A stretch of DNA of 64,000 nucleotides from Nocardiopsis sp. FR4 (GTDB lineage: Bacteria > Actinomycetota > Actinomycetes > Streptosporangiales > Streptosporangiaceae): NCBI RefSeq assembly GCF_009830945.1, contig NZ_VWVV01000011.1:121752-185751 (forward strand), read 5' to 3'. The notes under the pieces were generated by a model that searched no databases, was not told where the DNA came from, and saw nothing but the letters and a program-made list of their open reading frames with translations. Position numbers and translations under genes: made by a program. The stretch's first letter is position 1, and each line of letters starts with the position of its first letter. Below, in pieces: positions 33,900 to 41,855 of the stretch.

Positions 33900-35480
33900 A
33901 TGTCAGTCCACGTGTCCGAACGGAAACGGTCCCCCCTCCGGCCCGGACAACAGGCCCTGGTCGCCCTCCTGACCGTGACCGCGCTGGTGGCCCCCGCATG
34001 TTCGTGGGTGGTGATCACGGCACCCGCCGAGGCCCGCCAGCTCGTGGCCCTGGCCCTCGGCGCGGCCGGGACGGGCCTGTGCGCGGCCGTCGCGGTGGCC
34101 GCCCACCGGGCCGCGGCGGCCCGCGCCGCCCGCGAGCACGGAACCCGTGTCGACGCCACCGCCGAGACCCTCGAACGCGAGGCCGCCCACCTGGTCGACC
34201 AGCTCCTGCCCGCGCTCGCCGCCGGTGTGGACCGGGGCCGTTCCGCGCACGAGGTGCTCGCGGAGCACCCCCGACCCCGCCACGTCGCGCTGCACCGGCT
34301 CGCCTCCGCGGTCGCCGACGGGTTCGAGGACGCCCGGGCCCGCCTCGCCCACGAGCGCGGCCTGCGCACCGCGCTGGAGGAACAGGTCGCCGACCTGGAC
34401 CGCCGCGGCCTGCCCCTCATGGTCGCCCGCATCCGCCAGGACCGCCTCAGCGCCGCCGAGACCCTCCAGGAGGAGCTCCCGGCCGTCCACGGCGCCCTCG
34501 ACGGCCTGCGCCACCACGTCCTGGAGGAACTGCTGGCCGCCAACCGTCGCTCGGCCTCGGCCATGGCGGCCGCGGCCGCCTCCGGCGCCCGTATCCAGGC
34601 CCACCTGACCAGCCTGCTGGCCAAGCTCCGCGAACTCCAGGACTGCTACGGCGACAGCCCCGGCATCTTCGGCGACCTGCTCGACATCGACCACGGCGTC
34701 TCGCGCACCGGCCGTCTCGCCGACTGCTTCGTCGTCCTGGCCGGAGGCCGCTCGGGCCGCCGCTGGACCCGCCCCATCGTCATGGAGAGCATCCTGCGCG
34801 GAGCCATGGGCCGGATCAGCGCCTACCGCCGGGTGCGGTTGCACAACACCAGCACCGCCGCCATCGTCGGCTACGCCGCCGAGGGCGTCATGCAGGCCCT
34901 GGCCGAGCTCATGGACAACGCCGCCAACTTCTCCGCCTACGGCACCGAGGTGCACGTCTACGTCCAGGAGGAGGACACGGGGCTGACCATCACGGTGGAG
35001 GACAGCGGGCTGGGCATGCGCGTGCGCGAGCGCAGGCTTGCCGAGAGCCTGGTCACCGAGCCCCGCGACCTGTCCACGCTGCGCGGCACCCGCATGGGCC
35101 TGGCGGTGGTGGGCCGCCTGGCCGCCAAGTACGGGCTCAGCGTCAGCTTCCGCCCCTCGGCGCGCGGCGGCATCGGCGTCGTGGTCCTCGTCCCGCCGCA
35201 CCTGGTCACCGACTCCCAGCCGGCGCCGCACGGGTTCGCCCCCTCCCGCCGCGCCGAACACGGCCCGCGCGCCGCCGCTGCCCTGCCCGTGCGGGAACCG
35301 TCCGGCCTGCCCCGGCGGCGCCGCGGGTACACCCTGGCCGCCGCGCTGCGCGAGGAGCCCGACCAGCTCGACCCGCGGCCGATGCGGGCGACCGGCTCCG
35401 GCGGCGACCCCGGCACCAGGTTCGCGGCCTTCCGGGAGGCCCGCGTGGCCCCGGACCGGTCCGCGCCCGAGACAGGGTGA
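33900..35480 (+). CDS. cvnA: Conservon histidine-kinase-like ATPase CvnA
   Basis: 526 aa, ATG with GAGGATC upstream. N-terminal membrane segments (LVALLTVTALVAPACSWVVI, LVALALGAAGTGLCAAVAVAA) lead to a long helical region with LEREAAHLVDQLLPALAAG. The HATPase_c domain has the N-box ALAELMDNAANFSAYG and G-box VEDSGLGM, then GTRMGLAVVGRLAAKYGLSVSF and GGIGVVVLVP. There is no clear phospho-acceptor H-box, as in other CvnA proteins. In Streptomyces conservons this protein anchors a complex with CvnB, C and D at the membrane. It heads a five-gene operon after a lower-GC leader of about 250 bp. Confidence 0.93.
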   Translation: MSVHVSERKRSPLRPGQQALVALLTVTALVAPACSWVVITAPAEARQLVALALGAAGTGLCAAVAVAAHRAAAARAAREHGTRVDATAETLEREAAHLVDQLLPALAAGVDRGRSAHEVLAEHPRPRHVALHRLASAVADGFEDARARLAHERGLRTALEEQVADLDRRGLPLMVARIRQDRLSAAETLQEELPAVHGALDGLRHHVLEELLAANRRSASAMAAAAASGARIQAHLTSLLAKLRELQDCYGDSPGIFGDLLDIDHGVSRTGRLADCFVVLAGGRSGRRWTRPIVMESILRGAMGRISAYRRVRLHNTSTAAIVGYAAEGVMQALAELMDNAANFSAYGTEVHVYVQEEDTGLTITVEDSGLGMRVRERRLAESLVTEPRDLSTLRGTRMGLAVVGRLAAKYGLSVSFRPSARGGIGVVVLVPPHLVTDSQPAPHGFAPSRRAEHGPRAAAALPVREPSGLPRRRRGYTLAAALREEPDQLDPRPMRATGSGGDPGTRFAAFREARVAPDRSAPETG

Positions 35481-35547
35481 GCGCGGACCCCGCCACGCCC
35501 CACACGACCAACAGCCCACCGAGCCGAAGGGAAGAACGAGGAGCCCG

Positions 35548-36003
35548 ATGGAGACCATGGACATTAGCCTCGACTGGCTGCTGGAGAACCTGCGCGACAG
35601 GACACCGGGCGTCCGCCACGTCCTCGTGCTGTCCAGGGACGGACTCAAGATGTGCCACACCCACGAACTGCACGTGGACCGCGCCGACCAGCTCGCCGCG
35701 ATCTCCGCGGGCATCCAGAGCCTGTCCCTGAGCGCCTCCGCGGAGTTCGGCGACGGCGGCGGGGCGGGCCAGGCCATGGTCGAGTTCGGCGGCGGCGTCC
35801 TGCTCATCATCGGCGCGGGCGAGGGCGCCCACCTGGCGGTGGTCACCACCCACGACGCCGACGTGGGGGTGGTCGGCCACAACATGAACGAACTCGTGGA
35901 GCGAATCGGCGGCTTCCTCACCGCCGCCCCGCGCCGGATCGGGCTTCCCGGCGCGGGCGGCTGGGCGGAGCGGGCCGGGACGGGCGCCGAACCGACGCGA
36001 TGA
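35548..36003 (+). CDS. cvnB: Roadblock/LC7 protein CvnB
   Basis: 151 aa, ATG with GAGGAG upstream; an in-frame second Met lies three codons on. Roadblock/LC7 fold: LDWLLENLRDRTPGVRHVLVLSRDGLKMCHTHEL, ADQLAAISAGIQSLSLSASAEFG, MVEFGGGVLLIIGAGEGAHLAVVTTHDADVGVVGHNMNELVERIG. Such proteins regulate small GTPases, here CvnD. Its stop overlaps the cvnC start (ATGA). Confidence 0.95.
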   Translation: METMDISLDWLLENLRDRTPGVRHVLVLSRDGLKMCHTHELHVDRADQLAAISAGIQSLSLSASAEFGDGGGAGQAMVEFGGGVLLIIGAGEGAHLAVVTTHDADVGVVGHNMNELVERIGGFLTAAPRRIGLPGAGGWAERAGTGAEPTR

Positions 36004-36356
36004 ACCACGGCCCTCTCCAGCGGGAGTCCCCGGACCGGTTGTACACCGTGACCGGAGGCCGTGCCGACGACGCCCGCGCCCTCGACGCGGTCACCCTGAT
36101 CGTCTCCGAGTGCGAGCCGGCGCCCGGTATGCAGTCCGAGCACGCCGCGATCCTGCTGATGTGCACGCGACCGACCGCCGTGGTGGAGGTCTCCGCCGAA
36201 CTCGAACTGCCCGTCAGCGTCGTGCGGATCCTCCTGCTCGACCTGCTGGACACGGGGCGGGTGACGGCCCGCCACCCCGCCTCCGCGGTCCGGCCGGCCG
36301 AAGGGCACGACCCCGAGACCCTGAAGCAGGTGCTCCTTGCCCTCCAACGCCTCTGA
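36000..36356 (+). CDS. cvnC: DUF742 protein CvnC
   Basis: 118 aa, ATG overlapping the cvnB stop by 4 bp. DUF742 features: DRLYTVTGGRADDARALDAVTLIVSE, MQSEHAAILLMCTRPTAVVEVSAELELPVSVVRILLLDLLDTGRVTARHP (winged-helix-like) and ETLKQVLLALQRL. Function is unknown beyond membership of the conservon complex. It overlaps cvnD by 20 bp. Confidence 0.95.
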   Translation: MNHGPLQRESPDRLYTVTGGRADDARALDAVTLIVSECEPAPGMQSEHAAILLMCTRPTAVVEVSAELELPVSVVRILLLDLLDTGRVTARHPASAVRPAEGHDPETLKQVLLALQRL

Positions 36357-36972
36357 ACGCGACGGCGAGCCGCGGCGCGCCCCGCTCGCCGCCACGGCCG
36401 ACAACGCCCTCAAGATCGTCATCGTCGGCGGCTTCGGCGTCGGCAAGACCACCATGGTCGGTTCGGTCAGCGAGATGCGGCCGCTGAGCACCGAGGAGAT
36501 CATGACCCAGGCCAGCGTCGGGGTCGACGACCTCAGCGCCGTCCGGGACAAGCGCACCACCACCGCGGCCTTCGACTTCGGCCGCATCACCATCGACGAG
36601 CGGCGTGTGCTCTACCTCTTCGGCGCCCCCGGCCAGCGGCGGTTCTGGTTCCTGTGGAACCAGCTGTTCACGGGCAGCATCGGCGCCGTCGTCCTCGTCG
36701 ACACTGACCGCGTCCAGGACTCCTGGTACGCCATCGACCGGCTGGAACACCATCGCACACCCTTCGTGGTCGCGGTGAACCGCTTCGGGCCCGGACCCGG
36801 GCTGGCCGAGGTGCGCCGCGCGCTCGACGTCTCCGACCGGGTGCCCCTGGTGGACTGCGACGCCCGCAGCCGCGAGTCCAGCCGCGACGTTCTGGTCGCC
36901 CTCGTCCAGCACGTGTCGGGCCCCGTACCGGGGTCCGCCACGTCCGCACCCACTCCTGAGGACACGCAGTGA
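36337..36972 (+). CDS. cvnD: Conservon small GTPase CvnD
   Basis: 211 aa. The only workable start before the P-loop is TTG at 36337, within the end of cvnC, giving a rare-start coupled gene. GTPase motifs: NALKIVIVGGFGVGKTTMVGSVSE (P-loop), TTTAAFDFGRITI (switch I), VLYLFGAPGQRRFWFLWNQLF (DxxG replaced by APGQ) and FVVAVNRFGP in place of NKxD. These changes are usual for the MglA-related Cvn GTPases. It should cycle between GTP and GDP under CvnB control. Confidence 0.94.
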   Translation: MPSNASERDGEPRRAPLAATADNALKIVIVGGFGVGKTTMVGSVSEMRPLSTEEIMTQASVGVDDLSAVRDKRTTTAAFDFGRITIDERRVLYLFGAPGQRRFWFLWNQLFTGSIGAVVLVDTDRVQDSWYAIDRLEHHRTPFVVAVNRFGPGPGLAEVRRALDVSDRVPLVDCDARSRESSRDVLVALVQHVSGPVPGSATSAPTPEDTQ

Positions 36973-38237
36973 ACGACACCCCGGGCCTGACGGAGGACGC
37001 CGCTCCGCCCAGCAGCGGACCGCCGTCCCCCTCGTCCGACCACGCCGAGGCCGTCCGCTTCTACGGCCCCGACATCGCCCGCGACCCCGCCGGGCTCTAC
37101 GAGGACCTGCGCCGGCGCTTCGGCCCGGTCGCGCCCATCCTCCTGGACGGGGACGTCCCCGCCTGGTTCGTGCTGGGCTACCGGGAGCTGCACCACGTCA
37201 CGAGCAGGCCCGAGTGGTTCGCACGTGACTGCCGCCGCTGGAACCAGTGGGACGAGATCGGCGAGGACTGGCCGCTCATGCCCTACGTGATGTGGACGCC
37301 CTCGGTCATGTTCGCCGAGGGGGCCGAGCACCAGCGCCGGGCCGGGGCGATCGGCGACGCCCTGGACGCCATCGACCGCGTCGACTTCCGGGACCTGTGC
37401 CAGCAGGTCGCTGACGGGCTCATCGACACCTTCTCCGCCGAGGGGGAGGCCGACCTCGTCGGCCAGTACGCGCACCGCATCCCCGCCGGGGTCATCGCCC
37501 GCCTCTACGGCCTGCCCGAGCGGGAGGTCCCGGCCATGGTGGCCGACGTCCTGCTCTCGCTCGACGTCACCGCCGACGCCGGCGGGGCCCACCAGCGCGT
37601 GTACGGGCGGCTGGAGGACCTGGTCGCCGACCGCCGCCGCGCGCCGCGCGCCGACCTGCCCTCGCGGCTGCTGCTGCACCCGGCGGGCCTGACCGACGCC
37701 GAGGTGGTGATCGACCTGCTGGTGATCCTCGCCGCCGCGCAGGCCCCCACCGGCAACTGGATCGGCAACACCCTGCGGCTGATGCTGGTGGACGACCAGT
37801 TCTCCGTGGTCCTGCAGGGGGGACGCAGCAGCTCCGGAGAGGCCCTCAACGAGGTCCTGTGGAAGGACACCCCCACCCAGAACTTCATCGGCCGGTGGGC
37901 GGTGCAGGCCTGCGAACTGGGCGGACGCCACATCCGCCGGGGCGACCTGCTGGTGCTGGGCCTGTCGGCGGCCAACGCCGACCCCCGCCTGCACGCCGGG
38001 GTGTTCGACATCTACGGCAGCAACCGCGCACAGATGTCCTTCGGCCACGGCGAGCACGGGTGCCCCTTCCCGGCGCCCGAGACGGCCGGGATCATCGCCC
38101 GCACGGCGGTGGAGAGCCTGCTGGACCGGCTGCCCGACGTGCGGCTGGCCGTACCGCCGGACCGGCTCCGGTGGCGGCCCTCGGTGTGGATGCGCGGGTT
38201 GTTCGACCTGCCGGTCCGGTTCACCCCGGGCAGGTGA
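36969..38237 (+). CDS. cvnE: Cytochrome P450 of conservon type, lacking the ExxR motif (CYP157-like)
   Basis: 422 aa, GTG overlapping the cvnD stop by 4 bp. The heme loop is FGHGEHGCPFP with Cys365. The I-helix region VILAAAQAPTGNWIGN is atypical. The K-helix, normally ExxR, reads LNEVLWKDTP: Glu295 is followed by Trp298 instead of Arg. Loss of this Arg is known for the CYP157 family, which sits in Streptomyces conservons. The N-terminal half is P450-like (AVRFYGPDIARDPAGLYEDLRRRFGPVAPI). Role unknown; perhaps a heme sensor of the conservon in place of a normal monooxygenase. Soluble. Confidence 0.9.
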   Translation: MNDTPGLTEDAAPPSSGPPSPSSDHAEAVRFYGPDIARDPAGLYEDLRRRFGPVAPILLDGDVPAWFVLGYRELHHVTSRPEWFARDCRRWNQWDEIGEDWPLMPYVMWTPSVMFAEGAEHQRRAGAIGDALDAIDRVDFRDLCQQVADGLIDTFSAEGEADLVGQYAHRIPAGVIARLYGLPEREVPAMVADVLLSLDVTADAGGAHQRVYGRLEDLVADRRRAPRADLPSRLLLHPAGLTDAEVVIDLLVILAAAQAPTGNWIGNTLRLMLVDDQFSVVLQGGRSSSGEALNEVLWKDTPTQNFIGRWAVQACELGGRHIRRGDLLVLGLSAANADPRLHAGVFDIYGSNRAQMSFGHGEHGCPFPAPETAGIIARTAVESLLDRLPDVRLAVPPDRLRWRPSVWMRGLFDLPVRFTPGR

Positions 38238-38259
38238 GGGGACCCGGGCGCGGTCTCCC

Positions 38260-39480
38260 TCAGCCGGGGACCGGGGTGAAGCGCAGCGGCAGCTCCCGCA
38301 GTCCCCGGGTGAAGACGCCGGTCTCCTCCAGGACCGCCCCCTCGGCCAGACGGACGTCGGGCATGGCTTCCAACAGGTGGTTGACGGCCACCCGGACCTC
38401 GGCCTCGGCCAGCAGGGCGCCCACGCAGAAGTGCCTCCCCAGCGCGAAGGCCAGGTGCTCGGCCGCGGCGGTGAAGGAGGTGGTGCCGCGCAGCTCGGGG
38501 CGGTGGATGTCGAAGACGTCGGGGTCGCCGAAGCGGTCACCGTCACGGTTGGCCGAACCGATCAGGCAGGTCACCGTGGACCCGGCGGGTATGGTCCGGC
38601 CGCCCAGCTCCACGTCGTGGTCGGGCTGGCGCATGATCATCTGCACGGGCGGGGTGTAGCGCAGGGTCTCGGCGAACGCGCGCGGGATGAGGTCGCGGTC
38701 CTCGCGCACCCCGGCCAACTGCTCGGGATGGGTGACCAGGTTGGCGAACATGCTCGCCACGGCCTTGTCGGTGGTCTCCCCGCCCGCGGCGAGCAGCAGG
38801 CTGCAGAAGGCCTTGACGTCCTCGTCGCTCATCCGGGTGCCGTCGATCTCGGCGGTGCACAGGGTGGACAGCAGGTCGTCCCCGGGGTTCTCGCGGCGCT
38901 CGCGGATGACCGGCAGCATGTAGGCGGCGAACTCCTCGCGGGTGCGCAGCCCCTCCTCCGTCACCCGGGGGTCCTGGGACAGGTTGCCCAGGAAGGCGAT
39001 GATCGAGCTGTACCAGCGGTGGAAGCGGTCGTGGTGGGAGCGGTTCAGGCCCAGCATGTCCACGATGACGTTGATCGGGAAGCGGGTGGCGAACTGCCCG
39101 ACCAGCTCCACCTCGCCCGTGTGGCGGAAGGCGTCGACCAGTTCCCGGCTGTTGCGCTCGATCACCGGCCAGAAGCGCTCCCGCAGTTCGGCGCCGCGGA
39201 AGGCCGGGGCGACCAGGGCCCGTCGGACGGCGTGTTCGCGTCCGTCCAGTTGCAGGATGGTGCGCCCGTGGACGGGCTCCAGCTGCCAGTCGTAGTTGCG
39301 CGTGGTGAACGCCTCGTCGCGGAAGGCCCGCCGCACGTCCTCGTACCGGGAGACGACGTAGCTCCGGGTGGCCTCGTGCCAGAACACGGGGGCTCGTTCG
39401 CGCATGGCCCGGTAGGCGGGGTAGGGGTCTCTGAGGAATTGGGGGGAGAGGATGTCCGGGATCTCGGGAGCCACGGTCAT
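38260..39480 (-). CDS. Cytochrome P450 (canonical)
   Basis: 406 aa, ATG with AAGGAGAA upstream. Complete bacterial class I P450: LSPQFLRDPYPAYRAMRERAPVFW, I-helix LLLAAGGETTDKAVAS with the AGxxT oxygen-activation motif, K-helix AFAETLRYTPPVQ with ExxR, and heme loop FALGRHFCVGALLAEAE with Cys352. It should be a soluble monooxygenase using ferredoxin electrons; no ferredoxin gene is adjacent. Its 3' end faces the conservon P450 with only 22 bp between stops. In Streptomyces a CYP157 gene is often beside a second P450, but there in the same direction. The 150-bp upstream region is unusually AT-rich. Confidence 0.93.
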   Translation of the reverse strand: MTVAPEIPDILSPQFLRDPYPAYRAMRERAPVFWHEATRSYVVSRYEDVRRAFRDEAFTTRNYDWQLEPVHGRTILQLDGREHAVRRALVAPAFRGAELRERFWPVIERNSRELVDAFRHTGEVELVGQFATRFPINVIVDMLGLNRSHHDRFHRWYSSIIAFLGNLSQDPRVTEEGLRTREEFAAYMLPVIRERRENPGDDLLSTLCTAEIDGTRMSDEDVKAFCSLLLAAGGETTDKAVASMFANLVTHPEQLAGVREDRDLIPRAFAETLRYTPPVQMIMRQPDHDVELGGRTIPAGSTVTCLIGSANRDGDRFGDPDVFDIHRPELRGTTSFTAAAEHLAFALGRHFCVGALLAEAEVRVAVNHLLEAMPDVRLAEGAVLEETGVFTRGLRELPLRFTPVPG

Positions 39481-39629
39481 CGCCGTTCTCCTTCACCAAT
39501 GAGGGGATGCGGGGTTCCACAGTAGTTTTGCCCTCTAGCTCAGGTCCAGGGAAAAAGAGTTTTCCACAACCGGGAAGTGGCAGGATTCCTCACCCAAATT
39601 CCTTTATGGGAAAAATGTCTACCCGTAGC

Positions 39630-40039
39630 TCAGGCCCTGGCGCCCCGCCCGGACTCCTCCCGGGCCTCGCGGGAGATCCGCTCGAACCGGGTGCCCATGG
39701 CCTCGGCCAGGGCCCGGGCGGCCGACAGGGGGCGCACCATGACGAGGAGTTCGTCGATCCGCCCCTCCTCGTCGGTGTGTAGGAAGTCGCAGCCCTGGAT
39801 GCTCAGGTCCCCGACCCTGGCCTCGAACACGAGGGCGTGGCCGTCGGGTGCGGAGAGCTCCCGCACGTAGCGGAGGTCCTCGAACACGCGGGAGACCCCG
39901 CGCACGATCGCCGCCGTGATCGGCCGTCCCCGGTAGGGCCGGAAGGCGACGGGGCTGTGGAAGACCACGTCCTCGGCGAGCAGGGCGTGGAAGGCGTCGT
40001 GGCCGCCGCCTCGACGGCCGCGCGGAAGGGGGAGGTCAT
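39630..40039 (-). pseudogene. Frameshifted SnoaL/NTF2-like gene
   Basis: Two frames together make one protein. MTSPFRAAVEA starts at 40039 with GGAGAG upstream. GGHDAFHALLAEDVVFHSPVAFRPYRGRPITAAIVRGVSRVFEDLRYVREL and the rest follow in the next frame to 39630. The join is in a GCGGCGGC run near 40010, where one missing base explains the shift. The second part has the NTF2-like features of small actinobacterial proteins (AFHALLAEDVVFHSP, EARVGDLSIQGCDFLHTDEEGRIDELLVMVRPL). It is either a recent inactivation or a sequencing error in a GC run. Divergent from the PadR gene. Confidence 0.75.
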
Positions 40040-40165
40040 CGCGCTCTCCACAGTCAACTCGTTGATTAGGTGTACCGGAGGGTAATAGCGCCCGGCCCCG
40101 GCGGCCAGAGGAGGGCAACGAGTTGTCTAAGTGCGGTGTTGTCTACTGCTGGCTATGCTGCGCGT

Positions 40166-40732
40166 ATGGCACTGCGCAACGCCGTGATGGCCGCCCTGCT
40201 GGACGGCCCGGCCTCCGGGTACGACCTGGCGAGGAACTTCGACGCCTCCGTGGCCAACTTCTGGATGGCCACCCCCCAGCAGCTCTACCGGGAGCTGGAG
40301 CGCATGGAGGCCGAGGGGCTGGTCGCGGCCACCGTCGTCGAACAGCGCAGGCGTCCCAACAAGCGGGTCTTCACCCTGACGGAGGCCGGGTACGCAGCCC
40401 TGCGCGACTTCACCGCCCGCCCGCCCCGCCCTCCCGCGGTCCGCGACGAACTCCTCGTCCAGCTCCAGGCCGCCGACGCGGGGGACACCGGTGCGGTCCG
40501 CGACTCCGTGGCCGAGCGGGTCGCGTGGGCGCGGGCCAAGGCGGCCCGCTTCGAGCGCCTGCGGGAGCGGCTGCTGGCCGGGCGCACCGAGGAGGAGTAC
40601 CTGGCCGGGGCCGAGCGGATCGGCCCCTACCTCACCCTCGTGCGGGGCCTGTCCTTCGAGCGGGAGAACGTGCGCTGGGGCGAGGAGGTCCTCGCCGCCC
40701 TGGACCGCCGCGCCGCCGTCCGCGAGGGGTGA
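40166..40732 (+). CDS. PadR-family transcriptional regulator
   Basis: 188 aa, ATG without a ribosome site, so probably leaderless. N-terminal winged helix: LRNAVMAALLDGPASGYDLARNFDASVANFWMATPQQLYRELERMEAEGLVAATVVEQRRRPNKRVFTLTEAGYAALRDF. The C-terminal helices (residues 95-180) are of the PadR_C/Vir type. A direct repeat GTTGTCTA at 40122-40129 and 40138-40145 (16-bp period) precedes the gene and may be a binding site. It probably regulates the divergent SnoaL-like gene or the neighbouring dehydrogenase. Confidence 0.9.
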   Translation: MALRNAVMAALLDGPASGYDLARNFDASVANFWMATPQQLYRELERMEAEGLVAATVVEQRRRPNKRVFTLTEAGYAALRDFTARPPRPPAVRDELLVQLQAADAGDTGAVRDSVAERVAWARAKAARFERLRERLLAGRTEEEYLAGAERIGPYLTLVRGLSFERENVRWGEEVLAALDRRAAVREG

Positions 40733-40760
40733 GCCTCCGGCGGAGGCGCGGCGGGCTCCC

Positions 40761-41717
40761 TCAGGCCAGCGCGTCCTCCCCGGTCAGCTCGGCGGAGAAG
40801 GCCCACAGGCGCTCGGCCTGGGCGGGGTCGGCCGCGTGCTCGCTCACCCCCGCCCGGTCGGGGTCGGCACCGGCGGGAACGGCGATGTCGCAGTCCTCGC
40901 AGTACACCCCGCCCATGCGCTCCAGCCGCGGCGAGGTGGCCGCCCACACCTGGGTGGCCGCGCCCTGCTCGGGCGTCTTGAACCCCGGGTCGGCCAGGTT
41001 GCCGTCCTCGTCCACCCAGCCCCGGTCGACCATCTCCGCGCGGGTCATGTGCCGCTGCAGCGGGGTCAGGATCGCCCCCGGGTGCAGGGAGAACGCCCGC
41101 ACGCCGAAGGGCGCGCCGAGCCGGTCCAGGTGCACGGCCATCAGCGCGTTGGCGGTCTTGGACTGCCCGTAGGCCAGCCAGCGGTCGTAGCCCCGCTCGA
41201 ACCAGGGGTCGTCCCACCGGATGGGCGAGGCCCGGTGCCCGGAGGAGGACACCGACACCACCCGGGCCCCGCCGTCGGCCAGGGCGGGCCAGAGCCGGTT
41301 GACCAGGGTGAAGTGCCCCAGGTGGTTGGTGGCGAACTGGTACTCCCAGCCGGGGCCGGCCGTGGCGTGCGGACAGCCCATCACCCCGGCGTTGTTGATG
41401 AGGAGGTCGATCGCGCGCCCCGTCCTCAGGAAGCGGGCGGCGAAGGCGCGCACGTCCTCCTGGTCGGACAGTTCCAGGGCCTCGACCTCCACCCCGCCGA
41501 TCCCCTCCAGGGCCGAGGCGGCGGCCTCCGGGCGCCGTGCGGGGACCACCACCCGTGCGCCCGCTTCGGCCAGGGCGCGGGTGGTCTCCAGGCCGATCCC
41601 CGAGTAGCCGCCGGTGACGACCGCCAGGCGGCCGGTCAGGTCGATGCCCGTCAGGACCTCGCGCGCGGTGGAGCGCGCGCCGAAGCCCGATCCGATGCTC
41701 TGCTGCGGTGTGCTCAT
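40761..41717 (-). CDS. Short-chain dehydrogenase/reductase under a MerR-type promoter
   Basis: 318 aa, ATG with no SD, consistent with a leaderless message. Rossmann start GRLAVVTGGYSGIGLETTRALAEAGARVVVPARR, NNAGVMGC, Ser in VSVSSSGHR and catalytic YGQSKTANALMAVHL (YxxxK with Asn upstream in FATNHLGHF). It is of the retinol-dehydrogenase-like long SDR type, NADP-preferring by the ARR sequence (inference). The substrate is unknown. It is divergent from an epoxide hydrolase, which may act in the same detoxification. Confidence 0.9.
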   Translation of the reverse strand: MSTPQQSIGSGFGARSTAREVLTGIDLTGRLAVVTGGYSGIGLETTRALAEAGARVVVPARRPEAAASALEGIGGVEVEALELSDQEDVRAFAARFLRTGRAIDLLINNAGVMGCPHATAGPGWEYQFATNHLGHFTLVNRLWPALADGGARVVSVSSSGHRASPIRWDDPWFERGYDRWLAYGQSKTANALMAVHLDRLGAPFGVRAFSLHPGAILTPLQRHMTRAEMVDRGWVDEDGNLADPGFKTPEQGAATQVWAATSPRLERMGGVYCEDCDIAVPAGADPDRAGVSEHAADPAQAERLWAFSAELTGEDALA

Positions 41718-41724
41718 GCGTCGA

Positions 41725-41755
41725 ACCCTAGGCACTGGAGCGCGCTCCACCTCAA
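41725..41755 (-). promoter_or_regulatory. MerR-type promoter with 19-bp spacer and central palindrome
   Basis: On the minus strand: -35 TTGAGG (41755-41750), a 19-bp spacer, and -10 TAGGGT (41730-41725). The spacer contains the perfect palindrome TGGAGCGCGCTCCA (41736-41749). A 19-bp spacer with dyad symmetry is the hallmark of promoters activated by MerR-family proteins through DNA untwisting. The expected transcription start falls on or next to the ATG at 41717. Confidence 0.78.
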
Positions 41756-41855
41756 GGGCCTTTCCGACTCCCGTCACCCGGGGCGGAACCGCGTTCCGAA
41801 CGGCGCTCGGATAACGTGTCCCGCACCGCGGACGAAACCGAGGAGTGAGCACGCC

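Noticed and set aside
33903..36593. An 896-codon minus-strand frame across the conservon
   Set aside because: Shadow of cvnA-cvnD; composition is low-complexity and no family is recognisable.
40121..40165. A -35/-10 promoter for padR from the GTTGTCTA repeats and TATGCT
   Set aside because: Spacings are 9 or 25 bp, not 17-19; the repeats are kept only as a possible binding site.
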